From Marinobacter sp. es.042 (GTDB lineage: Bacteria; Pseudomonadota; Gammaproteobacteria; Pseudomonadales; Oleiphilaceae), in assembly GCF_900188315.1 (NCBI RefSeq), contig NZ_LT897781.1, forward strand, positions 2,356,001-2,420,000: 64,000 nt of DNA, given 5' to 3'. The translations under genes were made by a program, and so were the position numbers. The notes beneath the pieces were generated by a model, which made no database searches, had not been told where the DNA came from, and saw only the letters and a program-made list of their open reading frames with translations. How positions within the stretch are numbered: the first letter of the stretch is position 1; each line of letters opens with the position of its first letter. Of this stretch, positions 22,598-31,033 are shown piece by piece.

Positions 22598-24316
22598 TCA
22601 GACCCTCTCCGTCTTGCTGAGCCACATATCTTTCATGGAACCCCGGGCAACCTGCATCGGATACACGTGCTCAAAGCGATCCACGTAGATATCCACGAAT
22701 ACCAGCTCGTCTTTCATGGCCAGCACTTCTTTCAGTTTGGTCTCCAGATCTTCCTTCTTCTCAATCCGGACACCCTTGTGGCCGTAGGCTTCCGCCAGCT
22801 TGATGAAGTCGGGCAGGGATTCCATGTAGGACTCGGCATGGCGGGACTCGTAGTTCATGTCCTGCCATTGCTTGACCATACCCAGAGCCTGGTTATTCAG
22901 GTTGATGATCTTGACCGGCAGATTGTACTGCTTGCAGGTCGACAGCTCCTGAATGTTCATCTGGATACTGCCCTCACCGGTAATGCACAGCACTTCGTCG
23001 TCCGGATGGGTCAGTTTGACCCCCATGGCCGCCGGCAGACCGAAGCCCATGGTGCCGAGACCACCGGAATTGATCCAGCGGTTGGGCTTATCGAACTTGT
23101 AGTACTGGGCCGCGAACATCTGATGTTGACCAACATCGGAAGTCACGAAAGCTTCGCCGTTGGTCAAGCGACACAGCATTTCAATGACTTCCTGGGGCTT
23201 GATCACATCCGGGCTGGTCTCATAGCGCATGCCATGGAATGCCCGCCACTCGTCGATCTGCTTCCACCAGGAAGCGATTGCGTCCGCGTCCGGCTTTTCC
23301 TTGGCTTCCTTCACCAGCGACAGCATTTCCTTGAGCACGGCGTCGACCGGGCCAACGATGGGCACATCGGCATCCACCGTTTTGGAAATCGAGGCCGGGT
23401 CGATGTCGATATGGATGATGCGCGCGCCAGGACAGAACTTCTCGGTAGCGTTGGTAACCCGATCGTCAAACCGGGCTCCCACGCAGAGAATGAGATCCGA
23501 GTGGTGCATAGCCATGTTGGCTTCGTAGGTGCCGTGCATGCCAAGCCAGCCGAGGTGCTGCTTATCACTGGCCGGGTAACAGCCAATGCCCATCAGGGTA
23601 TTGGTGATCGGATAGCCCAGCAGCCTTACCAGCTCGGTCAGCTGATCCGATGCCTTGCCCAGAACAACCCCACCACCTGCGTAGATAATTGGGCGCTTCG
23701 CCGCCAGCATCATGTCGACCGCTTTCTTGATCTGACCGGCATGGCCGCGAATAGCGGGGTTGTAGGAGCGCAGTTTGACCTTCTTGGGATAGGCGTACTC
23801 GTAACGCTCGTTCGGCGTGGTCATATCCTTGGGAATATCCACGACCACAGGACCGGGGCGACCGGTCGCGGCAATGTAATATGCCTTGCGGATAATCTCC
23901 GGGATTTCCTCGGGATGACGGACACTGAGGTTGTGCTTAACCACCGGACGGGAGACACCCATCATATCGGTTTCCTGGAACGCGTCCTCGCCGATGAGGG
24001 TGGACGCAACCTGGCCGCACAGAACCACCATGGGAATGGAATCCATGAACGCGGTGGCAATGCCAGTGATGGTGTTGGTGGCTCCAGGACCCGAGGTCAC
24101 CAGTACGGTACCTGGTTTTCCGGTCGCGCGGGCATAACCGTCGGCCATGTGGACCGCCGCCTGCTCGTGCCTTACCAGAATGTGCTTGACTTTGTCCTGC
24201 CTGAACAGCGCATCATAAATATGAAGGGCTGCACCACCCGGATAGCCGTATATGTATTCGATGCCTTCATCTTGAAGGGACCGGATCAGCATATCGGCGC
24301 CAGACAATAACTCCAC
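22598..24316 (-). CDS. ilvB: Acetolactate synthase large (catalytic) subunit
   Basis: A 572-residue thiamine-diphosphate enzyme condensing pyruvate with pyruvate or 2-oxobutyrate. The N-terminal catalytic Glu is in [18 protein letters not shown] (near residue 50). The FAD/central domain covers about residues 190-340, and the C-terminal ThDP/Mg motif starts at [13 protein letters not shown] and ends in NLNN. The sequence is closer to E. coli IlvI than IlvB, and both symbols are used for this locus. It heads the ilvBNC cluster and has a leader of about 200 bases. Confidence 0.96.
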   Translation of the reverse strand: MELLSGADMLIRSLQDEGIEYIYGYPGGAALHIYDALFRQDKVKHILVRHEQAAVHMADGYARATGKPGTVLVTSGPGATNTITGIATAFMDSIPMVVLCGQVASTLIGEDAFQETDMMGVSRPVVKHNLSVRHPEEIPEIIRKAYYIAATGRPGPVVVDIPKDMTTPNERYEYAYPKKVKLRSYNPAIRGHAGQIKKAVDMMLAAKRPIIYAGGGVVLGKASDQLTELVRLLGYPITNTLMGIGCYPASDKQHLGWLGMHGTYEANMAMHHSDLILCVGARFDDRVTNATEKFCPGARIIHIDIDPASISKTVDADVPIVGPVDAVLKEMLSLVKEAKEKPDADAIASWWKQIDEWRAFHGMRYETSPDVIKPQEVIEMLCRLTNGEAFVTSDVGQHQMFAAQYYKFDKPNRWINSGGLGTMGFGLPAAMGVKLTHPDDEVLCITGEGSIQMNIQELSTCKQYNLPVKIINLNNQALGMVKQWQDMNYESRHAESYMESLPDFIKLAEAYGHKGVRIEKKEDLETKLKEVLAMKDELVFVDIYVDRFEHVYPMQVARGSMKDMWLSKTERV

Positions 24317-24837
24317 GATTTTCTACCCTCTTCTACGAGTGAATGAGCCGGGAAGGCTCCCGGTTGCCTGGATTCACGGTGTCCATGCTTCTTTTGAAAG
24401 CGGAACCGGCTGCTCCTCCACACCTTGTTAAGAGGTTGTCTCCTGGCCAGCCGCCCTCCTGAGGGTTGCGGAGAACGGCCAATCAACGGGTTGCACGTAA
24501 GCAACAACCATCCCGCGACGGATGCGCGGCGCGTTCAGTGTGGTAATTGATGGGGGATACTCGCTCGGGATTGCCTGCCGTATTGACCCCAGTCTTCAGG
24601 CAATCGGTAATTCTGACAGCGCGAAACTCCCTGTCAATAGCCGCTGCAGGTTTCTGTGCCTATACTGGCCGAAGGTCTGCCTTACTTGGAACAAATCCGA
24701 TACAAAGATTTGAACCAGACAGAAGAAAATCCGCAATAGCGATGGCATGATAGGCAATACTGAAATGAGAAAAAACGGGCCCGGTCTATCCAGGTTGTCT
24801 GCCTGCCCGGGAGCAGTGAACATACGCGAGTTGAGCC
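24317..24837. other. Intergenic region between divergent ilvB and the DUF4124 gene
   Basis: About 520 bases. The ilvB side holds the hairpin at 24348-24363 and the possible leader ORF described separately. On the other side nothing beyond presumed promoter sequence for the DUF4124 gene was recognised. No RNA gene or riboswitch was identified. Confidence 0.5.
24428..24511 (-). CDS. Possible ilvB leader peptide (27 residues, valine-rich start)
   Basis: Upstream of ilvB a short ORF begins ATG GTT GTT GCT TAC GTG and encodes MVVAYVQPV at its N-terminus: four Val codons in the first nine residues. It stops 111 bases before ilvB. Branched-chain codons in a short ORF upstream of ilvB recall attenuation leaders. 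Against this, no good ribosome binding site precedes it, and the nearest hairpin before ilvB (24348-24363, CCGGGA with TCCCGG) lacks a T run. Speculative. Confidence 0.25.
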   Translation of the reverse strand: MVVAYVQPVDWPFSATLRRAAGQETTS

Positions 24838-25299
24838 ATGAACAGAAAAATCCTGACGCTGACCTTATTGCTGGCCGTTGTACCAGGTGTCGCCACGAGC
24901 GCCTCTGTCTATAAATGGACCGATGAAAACGGAGTTACCCACTTTGGCGACCGACAGCCCACTGGCTCGAAGGCCGAGCGGGTCAATGTGCGTTCCGGCA
25001 CTTCTACCGATGCTTCCGGCAACCGGCAGAGCCCACAGGAGCGTCTGCAGAATATGCAGGAACAGCAGACTGAGCAGGCGGCACAGCGCCAGGAAACGGC
25101 AGTTGAGGAGGCCCGCAGAAAACAGCGGGAGGCGAACTGCGCGACCGCACGCTCCAACCTCGACATGATTGACCGTAACGCACGAATCCGCATTGAAGAA
25201 AATGGCGAGCAACGCTACCTCAGCCCAGAGGAAATTGCCGAAAAGCGGGCAGAATTTGAGCGGATTGCGGAAGAGAACTGCGGACCGGAAGAACAGTAA
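24838..25299 (+). CDS. DUF4124 domain-containing exported protein
   Basis: A 153-residue protein with a signal peptide over about residues 1-21 (MNRKILTLTLLLAVVPGVATS). The DUF4124 motif follows at once: VYKWTDENGVTHFGDRQP (residues 24-41), a short beta-rich unit of unknown function common in gammaproteobacterial envelope proteins. Residues 60-105 are very rich in Gln, Glu and Arg and probably form a coiled coil. Two Cys are present near residues 101 and 150. Function unknown; a periplasmic location is inferred. It is convergent with clpB across a palindromic repeat. Confidence 0.85.
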   Translation: MNRKILTLTLLLAVVPGVATSASVYKWTDENGVTHFGDRQPTGSKAERVNVRSGTSTDASGNRQSPQERLQNMQEQQTEQAAQRQETAVEEARRKQREANCATARSNLDMIDRNARIRIEENGEQRYLSPEEIAEKRAEFERIAEENCGPEEQ

Positions 25300-25310
25300 G
25301 AAGAAAAAAA

Positions 25311-25340
25311 GGGGTCAGATGAAAGCCTTCATCTGACCCC
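25311..25340. repeat. GGGGTCAGATGAA palindromic repeat, copy 1
   Basis: A 30-base perfect hairpin: 13-bp arms GGGGTCAGATGAA and TTCATCTGACCCC around AGCC. It lies between the convergent DUF4124 and clpB genes, 11 bases after the first stop and 10 before the second. An A run precedes it on the plus strand, so on the minus strand it could terminate clpB. It is the exact reverse complement of the copy at 55052-55081. Confidence 0.88.
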
Positions 25341-25350
25341 GGTTTCAAGC

Positions 25351-27927
25351 TCAAGCCTTGGCGAATGCCAGGTGGTGGTCCTCCACCGTACCCTTGATGA
25401 CATCCCCCGGCACAAACTCTCCCTTTAGCAAACGCTGAGCCAGCGGATTCTCGATCATTCGCTGAATAGCCCGCTTCAGAGGACGCGCGCCATATACCGG
25501 GTCGTACCCGACTTCGGCCAGCAACTCCATCGCAGCGTCATCCAGCTCCAGCTTCATATCCTGTTCTTTCAGGCGCTTGCTCAGAGACTCGATCTGAATC
25601 CGGGCAATGCCCTGGATCTGACTCTCCGCCAGCGGGTGGAACACCACCACTTCATCCACGCGGTTGATGAACTCGGGGCGGAAATGAGTGCCGACGACTT
25701 CCATGACGGCATTCTTCATGACCTCGTAGTTCTCCTCGCCGGCTTTCTGCTGGATGATGTCCGAGCCGAGGTTTGAAGTCATGACAATGACCGTGTTCCG
25801 GAAGTCGACGGTCCTGCCCTGCCCGTCCGTCAGGCGACCATCCTCAAGTACCTGCAAAAGAATGTTGAAAACATCCGGATGGGCTTTCTCCACCTCATCC
25901 AGCAACAACACGGAATACGGCCTGCGACGAACCGCTTCAGTGAGGTAACCACCTTCCTCGTAGCCGACATAGCCCGGAGGCGCACCGATCAGGCGGGCCA
26001 CGGAATGCTTCTCCATGAACTCGGACATATCGATGCGAACCATGGCTTCCTCGGTATCGAACAGAAAGGACGCCAGGGCCTTGCAAAGCTCGGTTTTACC
26101 CACACCGGTCGGGCCGAGGAACAAAAACGAACCGTTGGGGCGATTGGGATCGGACAGCCCCGCCCGCGAACGGCGCACGGCGTTGGACACGGCTTCAACT
26201 GCCTCATCCTGGCCGATAACCCGACCATGGAGCGCTTCTTCCATGCGCATCAGCTTATCGCGCTCGCCTTCGAGCATCTTGGACACCGGGATGCCGGTCC
26301 ACTTGGAGACAATCTCGGCGATTTCCTCGTCGGTTACCCGGTTGCGAAGCAGCTTCATCTCCATCATTTCTGCCTGGCTGGCCATATCCAGTTGACGCTC
26401 CAGCTCAGGAATCTGCCCGTACTGGAGCTCGGACATCTTACCGAGATCACCGGCACGACGGGCATTCTCCAGATCGATGCGGGCCTGTTCCAGACGGCTC
26501 TTGATCTTCTGGGAACCATGCAGAGCGGCCTTTTCGGTATTCCAGACCTCTTCCAGATCGGCGTATTCACGCTCGACACCGGTGATCACGTCGGACAGCT
26601 CGGACAAGCGCTTTTTCGAGGCCGGGTCAGTCTCTTTCTTCAGAGCCTCGCGCTCGATTTTTAGCTGAATCAGGCGACGCTCAAGGCGATCCAGGGGTTC
26701 AGGCTTGGAATCCATTTCCATACGAATCTGGGAAGCTGCCTCGTCTACCAGATCAATGGCCTTGTCCGGCAGCTGACGGTCGGCAATATAACGATGAGAA
26801 AGCTTGGCGGCGGCGATGATGGCGCCATCTGTCACCTCAACCCCGTGGTGAACCTCATAACGCTCTTTCAGGCCCCGCAGGATAGCGATGGTGTCTTCCT
26901 CACTGGGTTCGCTCACCAGTACTTTCTGGAAGCGACGCTCAAGAGCGGCGTCTTTTTCGATGTTTTCACGGTATTCATCAAGGGTGGTCGCGCCCACGCA
27001 GTGCAGCTCGCCACGAGCGAGCGCCGGCTTGAGCATATTACCGGCATCCATGGAGCCTTCGGCCTTGCCGGCACCAACCATGGTGTGGATCTCGTCTATG
27101 AACAGGATGATCTGACCTTCCTGTTTGGACAGTTCGTTCAGAACAGCTTTCAGGCGTTCTTCAAACTCACCCCGGAACTTGGCGCCGGCAATAAGGGCAC
27201 CCATATCGAGTGACAGGACTTTCTTGTCCTTGAGGCCATCTGGCACCTCGCCGTTGACGATACGCTGGGCCAGCCCTTCGACGATGGCGGTTTTACCAAC
27301 GCCGGGCTCACCGATGAGGACCGGGTTGTTCTTCCGGCGGCGCTGCAATACCTGAATGGTGCGGCGAATTTCATCATCGCGGCCAATCACCGGGTCCAGC
27401 TTGCCGGCCTCCGCTCGCTCGGTAAGGTCGATGGTGTATTTGGACAGAGCCTGACGGTTTTCTTCGGCGCTGGCGTCGTTGACGGCTTCACCTCCGCGAA
27501 CGTCGTCAATGGCCTTTTCCAGGGCAGCTTTATCAACACCCTGCTCCCTGAGTACCCGGCCCAGTGTACCCCGGTCTTCCAGGGCGGCCAGCAACATGAG
27601 CTCACTGGAGATGTACTGGTCTTTGCGCTTCTGGGCGAGCTTGTCGGCAATGTTGAACAGGCGGCCCATGTCATTGGACATAGAGACGTCGCCGGCCGAT
27701 CCCTGCACTTCCGGCAGGTTTTCGATTTCCCGGGCGATCGCCTGGCGAATGCGTCCGGGCTCTGCGCCAGCCTGCTTGAGCAGAGGCTTGATGGCGCTGC
27801 CTTCCTGATCAAGCAGTGCCTGCATCAGGTGCACCGGCTCAATGAAATTGTGATCCTTTCCGACCGCGATGGACTGTGCGTCCGCGAGGGCGGTCTGCAG
27901 CTTGCTAGTCAGCTTGTCGATTCTCAT
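25351..27927 (-). CDS. clpB: Disaggregase chaperone ClpB
   Basis: An 858-residue AAA+ chaperone that extracts polypeptides from aggregates together with DnaK. The start at MRIDKLTSK matches the family N-terminus. An N-terminal Clp repeat domain covers about residues 1-145. NBD1 has Walker [10 protein letters not shown] near residue 205, then comes the coiled-coil middle domain (about residues 400-520, rich in Glu, Leu and Arg), and NBD2 has Walker [10 protein letters not shown] near residue 605. No IGL/F loop for ClpP binding was seen, as expected for ClpB. No sigma32-type promoter was recognised upstream. Confidence 0.97.
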   Translation of the reverse strand: MRIDKLTSKLQTALADAQSIAVGKDHNFIEPVHLMQALLDQEGSAIKPLLKQAGAEPGRIRQAIAREIENLPEVQGSAGDVSMSNDMGRLFNIADKLAQKRKDQYISSELMLLAALEDRGTLGRVLREQGVDKAALEKAIDDVRGGEAVNDASAEENRQALSKYTIDLTERAEAGKLDPVIGRDDEIRRTIQVLQRRRKNNPVLIGEPGVGKTAIVEGLAQRIVNGEVPDGLKDKKVLSLDMGALIAGAKFRGEFEERLKAVLNELSKQEGQIILFIDEIHTMVGAGKAEGSMDAGNMLKPALARGELHCVGATTLDEYRENIEKDAALERRFQKVLVSEPSEEDTIAILRGLKERYEVHHGVEVTDGAIIAAAKLSHRYIADRQLPDKAIDLVDEAASQIRMEMDSKPEPLDRLERRLIQLKIEREALKKETDPASKKRLSELSDVITGVEREYADLEEVWNTEKAALHGSQKIKSRLEQARIDLENARRAGDLGKMSELQYGQIPELERQLDMASQAEMMEMKLLRNRVTDEEIAEIVSKWTGIPVSKMLEGERDKLMRMEEALHGRVIGQDEAVEAVSNAVRRSRAGLSDPNRPNGSFLFLGPTGVGKTELCKALASFLFDTEEAMVRIDMSEFMEKHSVARLIGAPPGYVGYEEGGYLTEAVRRRPYSVLLLDEVEKAHPDVFNILLQVLEDGRLTDGQGRTVDFRNTVIVMTSNLGSDIIQQKAGEENYEVMKNAVMEVVGTHFRPEFINRVDEVVVFHPLAESQIQGIARIQIESLSKRLKEQDMKLELDDAAMELLAEVGYDPVYGARPLKRAIQRMIENPLAQRLLKGEFVPGDVIKGTVEDHHLAFAKA

Positions 27928-28247
27928 GTGTACTTTCCCCAAATTTCTGCGAATACCATGGTGCCGTGGGTGGCGGATATTCGATTGCTTTGACAGTTAA
28001 TGTAGGGGCAAGTAGAGGGACTTCAAGCGGAGGCTCGGTGTATTCGTCAGAAAATTGACGGCCGTCAGGTTTGAGTTTGGTGCTGGGTGCGAGGCTGGCG
28101 CGAGGCTGCTTTCCAGAACACGCCGTGAATACATCCGTGTAGGCTTGGCTGCAGCATCCATGCTGCAGACAGTTCTGGAAAGCAGCCTCGCACCAGCCAC
28201 CGGACTTTTCAGCAACCGCCTTGCCACGGCCACTTCAAGTTGGCCAC
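27928..28247. other. Intergenic region between pgeF and clpB
   Basis: About 320 bases. Roughly a third is occupied by an inverted-repeat element (28093-28198). The rest, closer to clpB, is presumed promoter and leader sequence. ORFs readable through it on both strands are produced by the repeat and have no recognisable protein similarity. Confidence 0.6.
28093..28198. repeat. Long inverted-repeat element (27-bp arms), MITE-like
   Basis: The left arm 28093-28119 and right arm 28172-28198 are inverted copies matching at 26 of 27 positions (outer part GGCTGG, inner part GCTTTCCAGAAC). Between them lies a second hairpin, CTGCAGCAT-CC-ATGCTGCAG (28149-28168). Transcripts would fold into a cruciform-like structure. 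No transposase or clear target duplication was seen. The interior phrase GTGAATACATCC followed by GTGTAGGC resembles a dispersed intergenic repeat I recall from Marinobacter, Pseudomonas and Halomonas genomes. Confidence 0.8.
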
Positions 28248-29006
28248 TTAGCTTGTTAGCCAGACCAGCGTGGCCATCCGCCCTGTTTGGCCATCCCTGC
28301 GGTATGAAAAAAACCGATCTGAATCCTGAACGGTACACAGGGCACCGCCAGTCACGTTGGAAACACCGAGATGATTTAGCCTCAAAGTGGCAAGGGCATA
28401 GATATCTGCCATGAAATGACCCGGCCGAGCACCTTCGGCTGTGAAGGCGTGGACCGCTTTGGGATCATGGTCAAGGAAGGCTTCACGCACTTCCGGGCCG
28501 ACCTCGAAGCTGTCCGGACCGATGGCCGGGCCGAGCCAGGCTTGCAGAGCTTCGGGCGCAACGGCCATCTTGCTCACCAGGTTCTCGATAACACCGCCAC
28601 ACAGGCTTCGCCAGCCACAGTGGGCGGCGCCAACAACTGTTCCTTCGCGATCGGCAAGGATAACGGGCAGGCAGTCAGCAGTAAGGATGGCGCAGGCGAT
28701 GCCCGGATGACGGGTGTAGCTGGCGTCAGCCTTGGCGATTTGTCCGACGTTATCAGGGGTCAGTTCGACAACATCGATACCGTGCACCTGATTGAGCCAA
28801 CCGATCTGCTCGCTTTTCAGCCCTGTGGACTCGGCGAGTCTTCGTCGATTCTGTCGCACATGATCCGGGTCGTCTTCGACGTGAACACCGAGGTTAAGAC
28901 TGTTCCAGGGTCGACCGCTGACGCCACCGGCGCGGGTTGTGCTGATCGCCCGCACTCTGTCGGGCGCAGGCCAGTCCGGTTTCAGGGCGTCACTTTCAAT
29001 AGTCAC
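28248..29006 (-). CDS. pgeF: Polyphenol oxidase family protein PgeF/YfiH (peptidoglycan editing)
   Basis: A 252-residue multicopper-oxidase-unrelated 'laccase domain' protein. PgeF-type members remove wrongly inserted L-Ser from peptidoglycan precursors, and some are called polyphenol oxidases. Metal/active-site stretches are AILTADCLPV, VVGAAHCGWRSLCGG and the later GPAIGPDSFEVG. The chosen start is a GTG (VTIESDALKPDW) overlapping the rluD end by 11 bases, with GGA seven bases upstream. An ATG 13 codons earlier is possible. rluD-pgeF-clpB is a conserved order. Confidence 0.9.
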   Translation of the reverse strand: MTIESDALKPDWPAPDRVRAISTTRAGGVSGRPWNSLNLGVHVEDDPDHVRQNRRRLAESTGLKSEQIGWLNQVHGIDVVELTPDNVGQIAKADASYTRHPGIACAILTADCLPVILADREGTVVGAAHCGWRSLCGGVIENLVSKMAVAPEALQAWLGPAIGPDSFEVGPEVREAFLDHDPKAVHAFTAEGARPGHFMADIYALATLRLNHLGVSNVTGGALCTVQDSDRFFSYRRDGQTGRMATLVWLTS

Positions 29007-29973
29007 GGGTTTCCAGCTCCCGGGCGTGTTTGCGCAGAGCTTCAATCAACGCAACCATATCCTCAGGCAAGGGAACCTCCCAGGTCAGGATTTCACCGGT
29101 TTCCGGGTGTTCCAGGGTCAATTGCCGGGCGTGGAGGGCCTGACGGTTGAACGCCGAGAGGGCCTCTCTAAGCTCGTCAGTGGTTCCCTTGGGCAGTCTC
29201 AGCCGACCTCCATAGAGCGGATCTCCGACCAGCGGGTGTTTTACATGGGCCATATGAACCCGGATCTGATGGGTTCGGCCGCTTTCCAGTTTGCAGCGGA
29301 CGTGAGTGTGGGCGGCAAAACGTTCCACCAGGCGATAATGGGTGACCGCCGGTTTGCCGGAGGCGACGACCGCCATTTTCTTGCGCTCCCGAGGATGCCG
29401 GCCGATGGGCGCATCAACCGTTGCACCACCGGTGAGGGTGCCAACAACGACGGCCTCATACTCGCGACCCATGGTTCGGGTTTGCAACTGATCGACCAGG
29501 GACGTATGCGCAATCAGGCTGCGGGCCACGACCATAATGCCGGAGGTGTCTTTGTCGAGGCGGTGTACGATACCCGCCCTCGGCAGGTTCTCGACCTCCG
29601 GTGCGTAGTTCAGCAGGGCATTGACCAGGGTTCCATCGGCATGGCCGGCCGCCGGGTGCACCACCAGGCCCGCGGGCTTGTTGATGACCAACAAGTGCTC
29701 GTCCTCATAGACGATATCAAGGGAGATTTCCTCGGCCTGCCAGCTCACCTGAGCTTCAGGCTCGGCATCCAGCGCCAGGCGATCGTCCAGCATCACTTTG
29801 TCCCGAGGCTTTCGCACCTCGCCATTTACTGTTAGCGCGCCGCTTTTGATCCAGGATTGCAGGCGGGAACGGGAGTGTTCGGGCATCAGCTCTGCTGCGG
29901 CCTGATCCAGGCGCTTGTCGCTCAATTCCGGCGGCACAACAAAGTTGGCGAGGATTCGTTTTTCAGATGACAT
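28996..29973 (-). CDS. rluD: 23S rRNA pseudouridine synthase RluD
   Basis: A 325-residue enzyme that makes pseudouridines 1911, 1915 and 1917 in helix 69 of 23S rRNA. It has an N-terminal S4-like RNA-binding domain (about residues 17-75). The catalytic motif HRLDKDTSG (near residues 137-145) contains the nucleophilic Asp, and the ESGRTHQIRVHM signature follows near residue 232. It is divergent from bamD, and bamD-rluD is the standard arrangement in gammaproteobacteria. It overlaps pgeF. Confidence 0.96.
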   Translation of the reverse strand: MSSEKRILANFVVPPELSDKRLDQAAAELMPEHSRSRLQSWIKSGALTVNGEVRKPRDKVMLDDRLALDAEPEAQVSWQAEEISLDIVYEDEHLLVINKPAGLVVHPAAGHADGTLVNALLNYAPEVENLPRAGIVHRLDKDTSGIMVVARSLIAHTSLVDQLQTRTMGREYEAVVVGTLTGGATVDAPIGRHPRERKKMAVVASGKPAVTHYRLVERFAAHTHVRCKLESGRTHQIRVHMAHVKHPLVGDPLYGGRLRLPKGTTDELREALSAFNRQALHARQLTLEHPETGEILTWEVPLPEDMVALIEALRKHARELETRDY

Positions 29974-30107
29974 TAAGCCCCCCAGGGCCTGTGTGTGTTA
30001 CGTTTCGGTCAGATTATTTGAAACAGCGGGGATTGCTCTGCACATGGAGCCACTTCCCCGCTACAATGACTGCCCTTGAATTAATCGACATTATACGGGA
30101 TTCCGGA

Positions 30108-30941
30108 ATGAGATCAGGTCTTCGTTTGCTGCTACTTTCCACACTGGTTGTTCTGGTCAGCGCCTGCGCCTCCAACAAGCAGGAAGAAGTGCTTCCGGAG
30201 AAGACCTATTACGAGAATGCCCGCCAGGCCATGACCTCTGGAAATTTCAACGAAGCAGAGCAGAATCTGGATGCCCTGGAAACCTATTACCCCTTCGGTC
30301 GCTACGCAGAGCAGGCCCAGCTTGACCTGATCTATGCCCGCTACCAGAACCTCGACCTCGAAGGCTCCCGTGCGGCCGCCGACCGTTTCCTGCGCCTGAA
30401 CCCGCAAAGCGACCACGCGGACTACGCGCTCTATATGCGTGGCCTGGCCTCCTATAACCTGGACATCGGGCTTGCCGCGCGCTACTTCCCGATTGACGTT
30501 GCGGCTCGGGATCCCGGCGAGCAGTTGCAGTCTTTCCGGGACTTTTCCGAGCTGCTGAACCGCTATCCGGACAGCCAGTACGTGGCGGATGCCCGCCAGC
30601 GGATGATCGCAGTGCGTAATCGCATGGCCGAACTGGAACTCTACGCGGCCCGCTACTATGTGAAACGCCAGGCCTATGTCGCAGCCAACAACCGGGCAAG
30701 ATACATCATCGAGAATTACCCGACGGCGACGGTTAGCGAAGAGGCTCTGATTATCCTCGCGGAAACCTTCCGCTTCCTCGAACTGAGAAAAGGATCGCAG
30801 GATGCCATTGCCATGCTGCGCACCAACTTTCCGGAGAGTGAGGCCTTCAATGCCGACGGCGAGTTTGAGGTGGATCTGCTGAAGGGCGAAAACCGGTCAC
30901 TGACGAACGTTGTGACCTTTGGCCTGATGGGCGACGAGTAA
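30108..30941 (+). CDS. bamD: Outer membrane assembly lipoprotein BamD
   Basis: A 277-residue essential component of the BAM complex that inserts beta-barrel proteins. The start at MRSGLRLLLL gives a proper lipoprotein signal with lipobox VSAC and acylated C20. The in-frame ORF begins 47 codons earlier but that part lacks signal features. TPR-like helical repeats follow (YYENARQAMTSGNFNEAEQNL, then several more), giving the five-TPR BamD fold. It is longer than E. coli BamD by about 30 residues, mainly at the C-terminus. It is divergent from rluD. Confidence 0.95.
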   Translation: MRSGLRLLLLSTLVVLVSACASNKQEEVLPEKTYYENARQAMTSGNFNEAEQNLDALETYYPFGRYAEQAQLDLIYARYQNLDLEGSRAAADRFLRLNPQSDHADYALYMRGLASYNLDIGLAARYFPIDVAARDPGEQLQSFRDFSELLNRYPDSQYVADARQRMIAVRNRMAELELYAARYYVKRQAYVAANNRARYIIENYPTATVSEEALIILAETFRFLELRKGSQDAIAMLRTNFPESEAFNADGEFEVDLLKGENRSLTNVVTFGLMGDE

Positions 30942-30960
30942 AGTTTGAAAGAGTGAAAAT

Positions 30961-31021
30961 GGGGTCAGAAGAAAAACGGGTCAGATGAATTGTTCATCTG
31001 ACCCGTTTTTCTTCTGACCCC
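30961..31021. repeat. Composite nested palindrome of the GGGTCAGA family, copy 2
   Basis: A 61-base perfect hairpin with 29-bp arms (30961-30989 and 30993-31021) and a TTG loop. Each arm holds two head-to-tail half-units: an outer GGGGTCAGAAGAA and an inner GGGTCAGATGAA joined by AAAC. It lies between convergent bamD and nadE, 19 bases after the bamD stop and 12 before the nadE stop, where it could end transcription from both sides. Confidence 0.9.
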
Positions 31022-31033
31022 GAACTCCCCTAG

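Noticed and set aside
22667..24310. 547-residue plus-strand frame opposite ilvB
   Set aside because: Mirror of ilvB codons; no recognisable motif.
24286..24507. 73-residue minus-strand frame overlapping the ilvB start
   Set aside because: Starts with TTG, overlaps ilvB out of frame, and has no ribosome-binding site. The 27-codon frame starting at 24511 is the more plausible leader.
28055..28414. 119-residue plus frame and 113-residue minus frame near pgeF-clpB
   Set aside because: Both run through the inverted-repeat element and into pgeF. The similar peptides on the two strands are produced by the repeat arms.
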